Assembly: GCA_937868765.1 (NCBI GenBank)
Contig: CALMNL010000006.1
Location: 186,001-250,000, forward strand
DNA: 64,000 bases
Source of the DNA: an uncultured Desulfatitalea sp.
Lineage (GTDB): Bacteria > Desulfobacterota > Desulfobacteria > Desulfobacterales > Desulfosarcinaceae
Direction: 5' to 3'
Below are positions 47,590-55,356 of this stretch, piece after piece; position 1 is the stretch's first letter; each line of letters starts with the position of its first letter. The translations under genes and the position numbers were made by a program. The notes beneath the pieces are model-generated. The model was not told the origin of the DNA. It saw nothing but the letters and a program-made list of their open reading frames with translations, and made no database searches.

Positions 47590-47895
47590 ATGCTTTCCCG
47601 AATCAAGCAATATGCAGTGATCGGCGCGGTCATTTACGCATTCTATTTTCTCTTGAGCCATCACTTCATCGTCACCAGCTTCGACAGTCTCGATGCCTTC
47701 AAGGATATCAAAATCCTCAAGAAAAATGAGCTGACCCTCAAGTACACCTTTTACAGCCTCAAACAGGCCAGCCCCGAAAAGACCATGCGCATCCCCGAAC
47801 TGCGCGAGGCCGGCATCGGGGAAGTCATGGTCGACCTCGGCATGGTGAGCCCGGAAAAGCTCAACGACATCGAACGCAAGATAGACATGGAGTAG
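47590..47895 (+). CDS. Small single-pass membrane protein
   Basis: 101 residues, AAAGGAGAAG nine bases before ATG 47590. One N-terminal helix (about 7-25, YAVIGAVIYAFYFLLSHHF), then a soluble tail rich in charged helix (LKKNELTLKYTFYSL, MVDLGMVSPEKLNDIERKI). The end resembles a short MshEN-like or phosphotransfer-domain segment but is too short to assign. Divergent from the Cys-rich gene. Confidence 0.65.
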   Translation: MLSRIKQYAVIGAVIYAFYFLLSHHFIVTSFDSLDAFKDIKILKKNELTLKYTFYSLKQASPEKTMRIPELREAGIGEVMVDLGMVSPEKLNDIERKIDME

Positions 47896-47905
47896 CCAAA
47901 TTAAA

Positions 47906-47938
47906 GGGGGGCGCGATAATGCCCGCCGCCCCCCTTCC
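47906..47938. terminator. Terminator between 47590 gene and convergent membrane protein
   Basis: AAGGGGGGCG (47906-47915) pairs perfectly with CGCCCCCCTT (47929-47938). On the minus strand it is followed by TTTAATTT, so it best serves the 47967-48578 gene; on the plus strand it lies 11 bases after the stop without a T run. Confidence 0.65.
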
Positions 47939-47966
47939 GGGATTCATATTCGGGACACCCGCCGGA

Positions 47967-48578
47967 TCAGGCGTCGCCTCCTGCCATGGGCGGCGGTGGC
48001 GGCGGTGTGGCGGCGGCGCCCGGCCCGCCGGCCATGCGCTCTTCGAACACCGAGAGGACGAAGATCGTGGCAAAGGGCTGGGTGAAGAGGATGCCGATGA
48101 ACACCGAACTGCCGATGGCCATCAACCCGAGGTACAGGATGACTACCACGATGTGGTCGGCCATGTTGCCCTGGGTGGCCATTGCCCAGGATTTCTTGAC
48201 GGCATCCACCAGGCCCATTTGTTTGTCGGTCATCAGGGGCAGCATGTAGAGGCAGCCGAAGGCCAGCAGACAGACCACGACGATGCCGGGGACCACCAGC
48301 AGCATGAAACCGATCATGGTGGCGAAAAAGATGACGATGGAGAAAACCAGCAGCGGCAGAAAAAGGCGCATCTCTGAAAAGAGGTCGTTGATGCTGGGGG
48401 TGCGACCGGAGCGCAGCATGAGCAGGATCGATTGATAGTAGCCGGCCAGCATCACCGGTGCCAGGATGCCGAAGGTGACCACGCTCAGCACGCTCATGAC
48501 CAGCGTCATCAAGAGCAGCGGCACCAGGTTTTTGAGCATTGAATTCCATGCATTTTCAAGGTGTTTCTTGAAATCCAT
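47967..48578 (-). CDS. Multi-pass membrane protein of unknown function
   Basis: 203 residues, AGGGGG before ATG 48578. An amphipathic start (MDFKKHLENAWNSMLKNL), about five hydrophobic segments (17-40, 43-55, 72-103, 105-120 and 146-180) and a Gly/Pro/Ala tail of about 20 residues with PPPPPP. The pattern resembles small GlpQ-membrane-domain or DUF-type proteins (DAVKKSWAMATQGNM), but no family is certain. Stand-alone transcript with its own terminator. Confidence 0.7.
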   Translation of the reverse strand: MDFKKHLENAWNSMLKNLVPLLLMTLVMSVLSVVTFGILAPVMLAGYYQSILLMLRSGRTPSINDLFSEMRLFLPLLVFSIVIFFATMIGFMLLVVPGIVVVCLLAFGCLYMLPLMTDKQMGLVDAVKKSWAMATQGNMADHIVVVILYLGLMAIGSSVFIGILFTQPFATIFVLSVFEERMAGGPGAAATPPPPPPMAGGDA

Positions 48579-48842
48579 CGTTGAACCCCCTTTTCTGTCG
48601 TTTGGCTGATTGAGTATTGGTTGTTATTGCCGGGACCGATCTCCGGATCTTTATCGGGATAGAGGAGTGGTTGACCTTCTGCGGGGTCCGCCCTCCGGCC
48701 GCAAGTTTAATGTTTTTTAACACAAACCGATAATAGGGAAAAGATCCAGATGCGGTTCCCTGATACGAAAACGGTGAAGGAAAGCAGGCGATGCCGGCGC
48801 GAGACCCGGAATTGTGACAAACGGTGCTGAAGGAGTCTTTGC

Positions 48843-50435
48843 ATGGAAAATACGGAAGGGACCAAACCGGTGCGGCCCGCTAAGGCGCGCATCGGCGAGC
48901 AGTTCGTCCAGGGTGGCCTGATCAGCGAGGAGCAGTTGGAACAGGCGTTGCGGCGTCAATCCCAGGTGGGCGGACAGTTCGGGTCGCTGCTCATCGAGAT
49001 GGGGTTCGTGGCCATCAACGACCTGTTGGAATACTTGAGCAAGAAATTCGGCGTTCCCGCCGAGAATCTTTTCAGCCGGCGGGTGGATGCCCAGACGCTG
49101 CGTCTGGTCCCCCTGGACAGGATGCAGGAGAAAAAGATCATGCCGGTGGCAATGGACGCCGCCACCGTGACCCTGGCCATGGTCAACCCCCAGGACATGC
49201 CCACCATCGGCGAGCTGGAGTTCAAGCTGGGCAAGAAGATCAAACCGGTGGTGGTGCCGGCTTTCATGATGACCGCGGCTCTGAAAAGCTTGCGATCCGG
49301 AGGCCTCGAGGGGCTGCATGGCGAGACCCTGGCCGAGCTGGCGGCCATGGAGCGGGGCGAGGAGGCGCCCCAGCTGACTTCGCTGCTGCGCTACCTGATC
49401 AAGAGCGGGGCCAGCGACATGGTGCTGTGCGCCGGCGCACCGCCGTCGCTCAAAATCGGCAACGCCCTCAAGCGCATGGCCCTGCCGGCGTTGACGCCCG
49501 CCGATTGTGAAAAGTATGCCCGGGAAATGCTGCCGTCCCACGGCTGGGAGCACTTCAGCCAGCATAACGATTACGGCTTCGGTGCCACCTACCGGGGCAT
49601 CGGCCGCTTCCGCATCACGGCCTATCGCCAGCGCCAGTCGGTGGCCCTGGCCTTGCGGCCGATTTCCGACAAGGTGCCCGGTCTGGCTCAGCTGCGGCTG
49701 CCCGAGTGGATGGCCGAGTACGCCCTGCGGCCGTATGGCCTCATTCTGGTCTCCGGTCCGGCCGGCCACGGGAAATCCACCACCCTGGCCGCTCTGGTGG
49801 ACATCATCAATACCAAGCGCGGCTGCAACATCATCACTTTGGAAGATCCCATCGAGTACCTGCACAAGCACAAGATGAGCAACGTCTCCCAGCGGGAGAT
49901 CGGCCGGGACGCCCCCAGCTTTTTCGAAGGCATCCGCCACGTGTTCCGCCAGGCGCCGGATGTGGTGGTGGTGGGCGAACTGCGCGACAAGGAGACGTTC
50001 CGCATCGCCCTGCAGGCGGCCAACTCCGGCCACCTGGTGCTGAGCACCGCCCATGCCGAAAACGCCACGGCCATCATCGAACGGGCCATCAACATGTTCG
50101 AGCCCCACGAACAGAACCATATCCGCATGATGCTGGCCGAGTCGCTGATCCTCTCGGTCTTTCAGTGCCTGATCCCGCTCAAGGAGGGCGGCGGCCGGGT
50201 CCCGGCCATCGAAAAATTCATCAACACCCACCGTATGCGCAAGTTCATCCGCGAGGGCAAAACCCACCAGATCCGTTCCCAGATGCAGAGCGGCGCCGAG
50301 GATTTCACAGGCATCGACCTGGCCCTGGCGGATTTGAACAAGAAGGGGCTGATCGATTTCGAGGCCGGTGCGGTGTATGCCGAGGATCGTCAATTCTACC
50401 AGGAGCTGGCGCAGAAGCCTATCGGCCGCAAATAG
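48843..50435 (+). CDS. MshEN-PilT/PilU-type retraction ATPase
   Basis: 530 residues. N-terminal MshEN-like domain (about 15-75) with RIGEQFVQGGLISEEQLEQALRRQ and QFGSLLIEMGFV, the repeated RxGxxL...L..AL..Q pattern that in other MshEN proteins binds cyclic di-GMP. After a linker comes a secretion ATPase of the PilT class: Walker A GPAGHGKSTTLAAL, Asp box ITLEDPIEYLHKHKMS, Walker B VVVVGELRDKETF and His box HLVLSTAHAEN. The specific RxGxxL-type N-domain fused to a PilT-like motor suggests c-di-GMP-controlled type IV pilus retraction. No pil operon is adjacent. Confidence 0.82.
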   Translation: MENTEGTKPVRPAKARIGEQFVQGGLISEEQLEQALRRQSQVGGQFGSLLIEMGFVAINDLLEYLSKKFGVPAENLFSRRVDAQTLRLVPLDRMQEKKIMPVAMDAATVTLAMVNPQDMPTIGELEFKLGKKIKPVVVPAFMMTAALKSLRSGGLEGLHGETLAELAAMERGEEAPQLTSLLRYLIKSGASDMVLCAGAPPSLKIGNALKRMALPALTPADCEKYAREMLPSHGWEHFSQHNDYGFGATYRGIGRFRITAYRQRQSVALALRPISDKVPGLAQLRLPEWMAEYALRPYGLILVSGPAGHGKSTTLAALVDIINTKRGCNIITLEDPIEYLHKHKMSNVSQREIGRDAPSFFEGIRHVFRQAPDVVVVGELRDKETFRIALQAANSGHLVLSTAHAENATAIIERAINMFEPHEQNHIRMMLAESLILSVFQCLIPLKEGGGRVPAIEKFINTHRMRKFIREGKTHQIRSQMQSGAEDFTGIDLALADLNKKGLIDFEAGAVYAEDRQFYQELAQKPIGRK

Positions 50436-50495
50436 GCCGGGGTGGCCTTCATCGCTTCAATGTGATAGGTACTCCGCCAAGTTGGATTATCGGAA

Positions 50496-50520
50496 GGGGA
50501 CGCACGCGTGCGGCGTCCCC
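50496..50520 (+). other. GC-rich hairpin before the ABC operon
   Basis: GGGGACGC (50496-50503) and GCGTCCCC (50513-50520) form a perfect 8-bp stem 22 bases before the ABC ATPase ATG. It lacks a T run, so it is not a typical terminator; it could affect translation initiation or ATPase expression. Confidence 0.4.
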
Positions 50521-50541
50521 GGACAGGCGGTTGGCGCAGAG

Positions 50542-51234
50542 ATGCAACTGGATTGTCGCCACATTCACTTCCGGCATCCGGGCACGGAGCAGCTCCTTTT
50601 CGAGGATTTGAACCTCTCTTTCGACGGGCCGGGCTTTCACGCCTTTTTCGGACCTTCGGGGGTGGGCAAGTCCTCCCTGGCGCACATCATCACCGGCCGT
50701 CTGCGGGCCGATGGCGGTGAGGTCCATTTCGCCGGCGCCCGCCCGCCGCTCTACACCCACAACCAGGAGCGCCTGCCCGACTGGTCCAGCATCGGTCGCC
50801 ACCTGGAGCGCATCACGCCGACAGCCGCCGTGGAAAAGAAGAACTCGCTGGTGGAGCTCTTCGGCCTTTCGCCCCTTTTGAAGCATCGTTATTCGCAACT
50901 CTCCCTGGGACAGCAAAATCGCATCAACCTGGTGCGTTATCTGGTGCAGGATTTCCAGGTGCTCATCATGGATGAAAGCCTGGCCAACGTGGACGAGGCG
51001 ACGCGGGTTCAGATCCTGCTCGCCATGAAGTCGATGTTCCCCCAGGGGCTCTTCATCTACATCAGCCACAACGTGATGGAGGTGGCCACCTACTGCCGCC
51101 GGATCTGGGTCCTGCGCGGCCAGGAGAAAGCCCCGCCGGCGGTCCTGGTCCAGGGCCGGGATCTGTATTCCGGGCAGCACCTGGACCGTTCGGCCCTGGA
51201 GCGCGTCATGCTGGAGATCATGAATGCTGCTTAG
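50542..51234 (+). CDS. ABC transporter ATP-binding protein
   Basis: 230 residues. Nucleotide-binding subunit of an NMT1/THI5-type importer. Walker A GPSGVGKSS, a signature loop of the form LSLGQQNR (degenerate LSGGQ), Walker B VLIMDES with the catalytic Glu, a D-loop VDEATR and H-loop His in YISHN. Belongs to the SsuB/TauB-like group (nitrate, sulfonate, taurine, pyrimidine precursors). The permease ATG begins 11 bases before its stop, so the pair is translationally coupled. Start ATG 50542 has a weak GGCGCAG upstream. Confidence 0.85.
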   Translation: MQLDCRHIHFRHPGTEQLLFEDLNLSFDGPGFHAFFGPSGVGKSSLAHIITGRLRADGGEVHFAGARPPLYTHNQERLPDWSSIGRHLERITPTAAVEKKNSLVELFGLSPLLKHRYSQLSLGQQNRINLVRYLVQDFQVLIMDESLANVDEATRVQILLAMKSMFPQGLFIYISHNVMEVATYCRRIWVLRGQEKAPPAVLVQGRDLYSGQHLDRSALERVMLEIMNAA

Positions 51235-51970
51235 GCGCATCTACCAGTTTCTGCTGATCTACGCCCTGGGGCTCGCCGGGCTGCTGGCGGTCAAGTACCT
51301 CGCCGGCCTGTCGGATTACGTGATCCCCGGGTTCGGGGCCTTGTGGCGCACGGGCGGTGAGGTCACCGGACGATATGCGGGCGACGTGCTCGACACCCTG
51401 GGGGTGGCCGTGGTCGGTCAGGTGGTTTCGGTGCTGCTGGCCCTGGTGATCGGCATCCTGGGGCGCCAGACCACCTGGTTCGGCTCATTCATCAAGGTGG
51501 CGGCCTACAACGTGCAAGCCTACCCCATCGTGGCCATCGCCCCGATCATCTTCATCCTGCTGGGAGACGGTTTTCTCTCCCGGCTGATCATCGCGGCCAT
51601 GATCTGCTACTTCCCCCTGCTGCTGGCCGTGGTGGGCATCATGTCCGAGCCGGTGACCGACATCGAGCATTTCTACCGCCAGACCGGGCGCATGCGCTGG
51701 CAGCTGGAGGTGAAGATCCGGGCCTTCGAGAATTTATCCAAGTTGACCACGGTGGTCTCCGGCAGCGCCACCCTGGCCATGGCCGGCACCATCGTGGCCG
51801 AGTTCATCGCCGCCGGCGCCGGCATCGGGTACAGCATCCGCATCGCCCTCTATCAGAGCGACCTGGCCAAAATCCTGGTGGCGCTCTTCATGATCGGCAT
51901 CACCCTGTCGGTGTACCAGGGAATGCTGGAGCGAGCCGGTCAGATGGTCAAGCAGGTGTGGGCGCGGTAG
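51224..51970 (+). CDS. ABC transporter permease
   Basis: 248 residues, about six membrane helices. The cytoplasmic coupling loop (EAA-like) is recognisable around VKIRAFENLSKLTTVVSGSATLAMAGTIVAEFIAAGAG near residue 165-205. SsuC/TauC/ThiX type permease for the binding protein downstream. Overlaps the ATP-binding gene by 11 bases; the binding-protein gene follows after 73 bases. Confidence 0.86.
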   Translation: MLLRRIYQFLLIYALGLAGLLAVKYLAGLSDYVIPGFGALWRTGGEVTGRYAGDVLDTLGVAVVGQVVSVLLALVIGILGRQTTWFGSFIKVAAYNVQAYPIVAIAPIIFILLGDGFLSRLIIAAMICYFPLLLAVVGIMSEPVTDIEHFYRQTGRMRWQLEVKIRAFENLSKLTTVVSGSATLAMAGTIVAEFIAAGAGIGYSIRIALYQSDLAKILVALFMIGITLSVYQGMLERAGQMVKQVWAR

Positions 51971-52043
51971 CGTCCGAGCGGCCCGGTACAGGCAATGGGG
52001 CCACACGCACAATGGGACCGACAATTCACAGGAAGGGAACGCA

Positions 52044-53036
52044 ATGGGCCGTCATGGCCGAACAGCTATTTTTTTCTTTGGCGCGATCGTCCTCTTTTTC
52101 TTTTTGGGCGGGTCGGCCGGCGCCGGGCTAAAGATCACCTACCGCCTCAAGTGGCTGATCAACATGTCCACGGTGGGCGATATCCTGGCCGACGGCATGG
52201 GCTTCTTCAAGCAGGCCGGGTTGGATGTGGAGATCAAGGCGGGCGGTCCGGAAAGGGACGCCATCCGGGAGCTGGAGTTGGGCTATGCCGATTTCGGCGC
52301 GGCGTCGGCCGACCAGGTGATCCTGGCGTCGGCCAAGGGCGCGCCCGTGGTGGTGGTGGCCCAGTTGTTCCAGGCCAATCCCCTGCAGTGGATCTATTTC
52401 AAGGACGCAGTGCGCCTGGACTCACCGTCCGATCTCAAAGGCAAGCGCATCGGCGTCACCTTCGGCAAGAACGACGAGATCATCATGCGCACCCTGCTGG
52501 CCCGGGCCGGCATCACCGAGGACCAGGTGGCTCTGGAGAGCGTGCGGCTGGACTACACCCCTTTTTACAAGCGTCAGGTGGATCTGTGGCCGGTCTACGC
52601 CAATACCCAGGCGGTGGAGATCGGCCGCCGGCTGACCCAGGCCGGCGAGCGGATCGGTTTTTTCGATCCCGGCGACTATGGTGTGCGCTTCGTGGCCAAC
52701 TCGGTGGTCACTTCCCAGCGCCTGCTGGCCGAAAATCCGGAGTTGGTCAGGCGTTTCATCACCGCCTTGATGCAGGGGTGGCGCGCCGCTCTGGACCCGG
52801 CCAACACCGAAACGGCCATCTCCCAGGTCCGGCGCTATGACCCGGATACCGCCGTGGATCTGCTGCGGGCCCAGCTCGAAGCCACGCGCCGGCTGATCCG
52901 GCCGGAGGGCGGTGCCCCGGTGGGACGGATCGATCTGCCGGCCTGGGAGCAGACCGAGCAGATCATGCTGGCCTGCGGCCAGATCGCCAAGCCGGTCAAG
53001 GTGGCCGCCCGTTTGCGGTCGATGGTCGGCGAATGA
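52044..53036 (+). CDS. NMT1/THI5-type substrate-binding protein
   Basis: 330 residues. Signal sequence (about 1-27, ending AGAG), then a type II periplasmic-binding fold with ITYRLKWLINMSTVGDILADGMGFFKQAGLDVEI, a motif common to THI5-like, sulfonate and taurine binding proteins, and ELGYADFGAASADQVI, KRIGVTFGKNDEIIMRTLL. The ligand is not readable from sequence. There is no TPP riboswitch consensus upstream of the operon, so thiamine precursor transport is not specifically supported. Confidence 0.84.
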   Translation: MGRHGRTAIFFFGAIVLFFFLGGSAGAGLKITYRLKWLINMSTVGDILADGMGFFKQAGLDVEIKAGGPERDAIRELELGYADFGAASADQVILASAKGAPVVVVAQLFQANPLQWIYFKDAVRLDSPSDLKGKRIGVTFGKNDEIIMRTLLARAGITEDQVALESVRLDYTPFYKRQVDLWPVYANTQAVEIGRRLTQAGERIGFFDPGDYGVRFVANSVVTSQRLLAENPELVRRFITALMQGWRAALDPANTETAISQVRRYDPDTAVDLLRAQLEATRRLIRPEGGAPVGRIDLPAWEQTEQIMLACGQIAKPVKVAARLRSMVGE

Positions 53037-53049
53037 GGATATTTACGGA

Positions 53050-53955
53050 TCAGTGGGATGAATTGGGGGATGAATTGGGGGATGAATTGGGGGATAAATT
53101 GGGGGATGAGTTGGGGGACGTTTTGGGGGACGCATTGGGGGCAGGTGTGTACGGGTAGTGCTCCTTGATGCGATCATCGATCTTGCTGGAGCGCATGACG
53201 AAAAGGCCTGAGCGGCTTTTGTCGTCGTATTCCAGCATGCGCTGACTCTCGTCGTCATCCCAGACGAAGCGTTCCACCTCGGGCCGTCGCTGCTTGCCTT
53301 GTCCGTACCGGGCGAAGACTTCGCGCTTCATCCGGTCGTAGCCGTTGCGGCCGTCGACCCACATGATGATCGAATAAAGCTGATCCTGCCAGAAGCTGTA
53401 GACCCAGCCATCCAGGGGCGCGGCGCCCAGTTGGCGTTTCTGATCGGGACGCCAGTATTGATCGACCCCTCCATAGAGCGGTTCGGTCTTGATTTTCTCC
53501 AGACCCGGCAGTTGCCCGGGGGACATGCCCCAGACGACATCTTTCAAGCCCGTTCCCTGGACCCCGGCGGATGCCGTGGGGCCGTCTTGGGCGTGCCGGT
53601 CGCCGTCTTCCCTGGACCATGGCAGGAACGGGGTTCGGGTGGGGCTCGGGGCGGGTGTTGCGGAGGTTCCGGAGGGCCGGGGCGTCGCGTCGGGGGGCTG
53701 GTAAGGCGTCGGCGTCGACGCGTTCAGCGGCACCGTTTGGCCTCCTGTACGGATGACCTCGGCCACTTCGCTCTTTTCAACGCTGACCACCAACCCCTGC
53801 ATGCTGAAGCGGATCTTATTGCCCTCGATCCAAATTTGATCGGTGGTGAATCGTTCACCACCCTTCATGATGATTTCGTCGGCCAGGCCAGCCGGCACGA
53901 TTCCCAGTGCAGACCAGAGCAACCATATGGCCGTGATTTTGAGGAGTCGCTGCAT
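53050..53955 (-). CDS. Exported protein with Pro/Asn/Ser repeat tail
   Basis: 301 residues. Signal peptide (about 1-25, ending AGLADE). Residues 26-70 form a beta-rich SHOCT-free leader domain with IIMKGGERFTTDQIWIEGNKIRFSMQGLVVSVEKSEVAEV, a pattern seen in several Desulfobacterota exported proteins. A Pro/Thr/Ser-rich linker, then a second domain (about 130-270) with GVDQYWRPDQKRQL and IIMWVDGRNGYDRM. The C-terminus is a run of (P)NSS/(P)NLS repeats encoded by a 12-base tandem repeat. Function unknown; convergent with the ABC operon. Confidence 0.68.
   Translation of the reverse strand: MQRLLKITAIWLLWSALGIVPAGLADEIIMKGGERFTTDQIWIEGNKIRFSMQGLVVSVEKSEVAEVIRTGGQTVPLNASTPTPYQPPDATPRPSGTSATPAPSPTRTPFLPWSREDGDRHAQDGPTASAGVQGTGLKDVVWGMSPGQLPGLEKIKTEPLYGGVDQYWRPDQKRQLGAAPLDGWVYSFWQDQLYSIIMWVDGRNGYDRMKREVFARYGQGKQRRPEVERFVWDDDESQRMLEYDDKSRSGLFVMRSSKIDDRIKEHYPYTPAPNASPKTSPNSSPNLSPNSSPNSSPNSSH
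53057..53140. repeat. Seven tandem copies of a 12-bp repeat
   Basis: Unit GATGAATTGGGG on the plus strand; the first three copies (53057-53092) are identical, and copies four to seven carry one to four changes. On the minus strand it encodes P-N-S-S/P-N-L-S repeats at the end of the 53050-53955 protein. The gradient of identity toward the gene end fits recent slippage expansion. Confidence 0.9.
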
Positions 53956-53991
53956 GGCGCTGGTGAATGCCGCCGATTTCGCCGTCGATGA

Positions 53992-54462
53992 TCATCGCCG
54001 TCTGGCAAAATCGATGCGGACGATATCCCCTTTCATTTGAGCCCTGAAGCCGCCGGCATTGACCGTTTCCGGAAGGCGGATCAGGTGTTGGAACAGCGGG
54101 TTGGTGCGCAAGGCCACCGAAGTGGCGGTCTGCGTCGCGCCGCTGTCGATCCGCTCGCCCCGGATAATCAGGCGCTGGCCGGAAACCGCCAGGTGCAGAC
54201 TCTCCTCCTTGATGCGGTTCAGGGCCACTTCGATGGTCATGCCGTCGTCGGTTTCATAGATTTCGATGCCGGGCAGCAGCGGATCGCTATCGGACGAATG
54301 GGGGCCCGTGAGCAGGCGTGGGGCCACCAACGGCCGCCATCCGCAAAGGCTGACATGGCGGTATAAGGAGGGAGACGGTCCGAAGGCCGCGCTGAAATAT
54401 TTTCCCAATGCCTTCTGAAAATTCTTTGGCTCACTGCGCAAGTCCAGTTTCATCGATCCCAT
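53992..54462 (-). CDS. Hsp20/alpha-crystallin-like protein
   Basis: 156 residues from ATG 54462 (GAAGGAG eight bases upstream); a longer frame from 54561 would add a low-complexity tail. The C-terminal half has an Hsp20 fold pattern: GIEIYETDDGMTIEVALNRIKEESLHLAVSGQRLIIRGER, then RTNPLFQHLIRLPETVNAGGFRAQMKGDIVRIDF. The N-terminal 60 residues are basic and aromatic. Holdase chaperone function is inferred; the conserved C-terminal IXI motif is not obvious. Confidence 0.72.
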   Translation of the reverse strand: MGSMKLDLRSEPKNFQKALGKYFSAAFGPSPSLYRHVSLCGWRPLVAPRLLTGPHSSDSDPLLPGIEIYETDDGMTIEVALNRIKEESLHLAVSGQRLIIRGERIDSGATQTATSVALRTNPLFQHLIRLPETVNAGGFRAQMKGDIVRIDFARRR

Positions 54463-54639
54463 GGTTGATCTCCTTCTCAATTTGGATGCCAAAGGCATTA
54501 CCCAAAAGATCGGCCGCAGGGGATCAAACTTGAGGTAAAAAAGTAAGGGCGGTGTAATCATAACAATTTATTATTATTATGTTTTGATATCTCATTTTGA
54601 GAGGCCGAATCTCCTCCATATTCTGTCTCGAACCCGCGT

Positions 54640-55122
54640 CTAAAGCTTGTATCCGATGGCGCGCAGGAAGGATTTGCGTTTGGCGATATCCTGCTCGCCT
54701 TCGATTCCCTTGGGGCTGAAGCCATCCACGACGCCCAGGATGGCGCGGCCCTGATCGGTCTGAGCTGCCACCACTTCCACGGGGTTGGCCGTGGCGCAGA
54801 AGATGCGGCACACTTCGGGCACCACCCGGATGGCATTGAGGATGTTGACCGGGAACATGTCGCGCAGGAAGATGATGAAGCTGTGGCCGGCGCCGATGGC
54901 AAGGGCGTTCTTCTGGGCCAGGGCGACCAGCTCCGGGTCGGTGCCCGAGTGGCGCACCAGGCAGACATCCGAGGCTTCGCAGAAGGCCAGGCCGAATTTG
55001 GCGCCGGGGACGGTGTTGACGATGGCTTCGTGGAGGTCCTCGACGGTTTTGATGAAGTGGGAGTGGCCGAGGATGAAGTTGAGGTGCTGGGGGTTCTCGA
55101 CGGGGATGGTTTTTAATTCCAT
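54640..55122 (-). CDS. Adenosine-specific kinase (DUF355)
   Basis: 160 residues, AAGGAGG before ATG 55122. Segments FILGHSHFIKTVEDLHEAIVNTVPGAKFGLAFCEAS, VRHSGTD, AIGAGHSFIIFLRDMFPVNILNAI and CATANPVEVVAAQTDQGRAILGVVDG match the adenosine-specific kinase family characterised from archaea, which phosphorylates adenosine with ATP. Likely purine salvage; lies beside purB across the palindromic element. Confidence 0.85.
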   Translation of the reverse strand: MELKTIPVENPQHLNFILGHSHFIKTVEDLHEAIVNTVPGAKFGLAFCEASDVCLVRHSGTDPELVALAQKNALAIGAGHSFIIFLRDMFPVNILNAIRVVPEVCRIFCATANPVEVVAAQTDQGRAILGVVDGFSPKGIEGEQDIAKRKSFLRAIGYKL

Positions 55123-55157
55123 ATGCTTCCTCCTTTTATTATATGTGCCAGGTCACC

Positions 55158-55335
55158 GGCGGCCGCGGCAACAGGCCTGCGCCCCTGCGCCGCCCAATCA
55201 GGGATGCTAAAGCGCGCCACGGGCGCCTTGGAAACTCGCTGCGCTCAAACAGTCCAAGGCGCGTTTCCTCCGCTGCGCTTAAGCATCCCTGAGATTCGGC
55301 GTCTGATGTGTCGCAGGCCTGTTGCCGCGGCCGCC
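55158..55335. repeat. 178-bp nested palindromic element
   Basis: Three nested inverted-repeat pairs: a perfect 24-base outer pair (55158-55181 with 55312-55335, built from GGCGGCCGCGGCAACAGGCC...), a middle pair with one mismatch and a 2-base bulge (55196-55215 with 55275-55296, GGGATGCT core) and a perfect 10-base inner pair (GCGCCTTGGA 55223-55232 with TCCAAGGCGC 55253-55262). The RNA would fold into one long hairpin. The shape matches REP/MITE-type non-coding repeats in related genomes, but multi-copy status cannot be tested here. Confidence 0.8.
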
Positions 55336-55356
55336 TGCCTGCGTGCTATGCTCGGA

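Noticed and set aside
50436-50541. TPP riboswitch upstream of the THI5-type transporter
   Set aside because: No thi-box (CUGAGA) or paired core could be seen, only a simple GC-rich hairpin.
53057-53140. CRISPR array or regulatory iteron
   Set aside because: Twelve-base units without spacers, fully explained as coding repeats of the 53050-53955 protein.
54590-54650. tRNA-like T-loop on the minus strand (GGTTCGAGAC)
   Set aside because: The flanking bases do not pair to form a T stem and no acceptor or anticodon arm is present.
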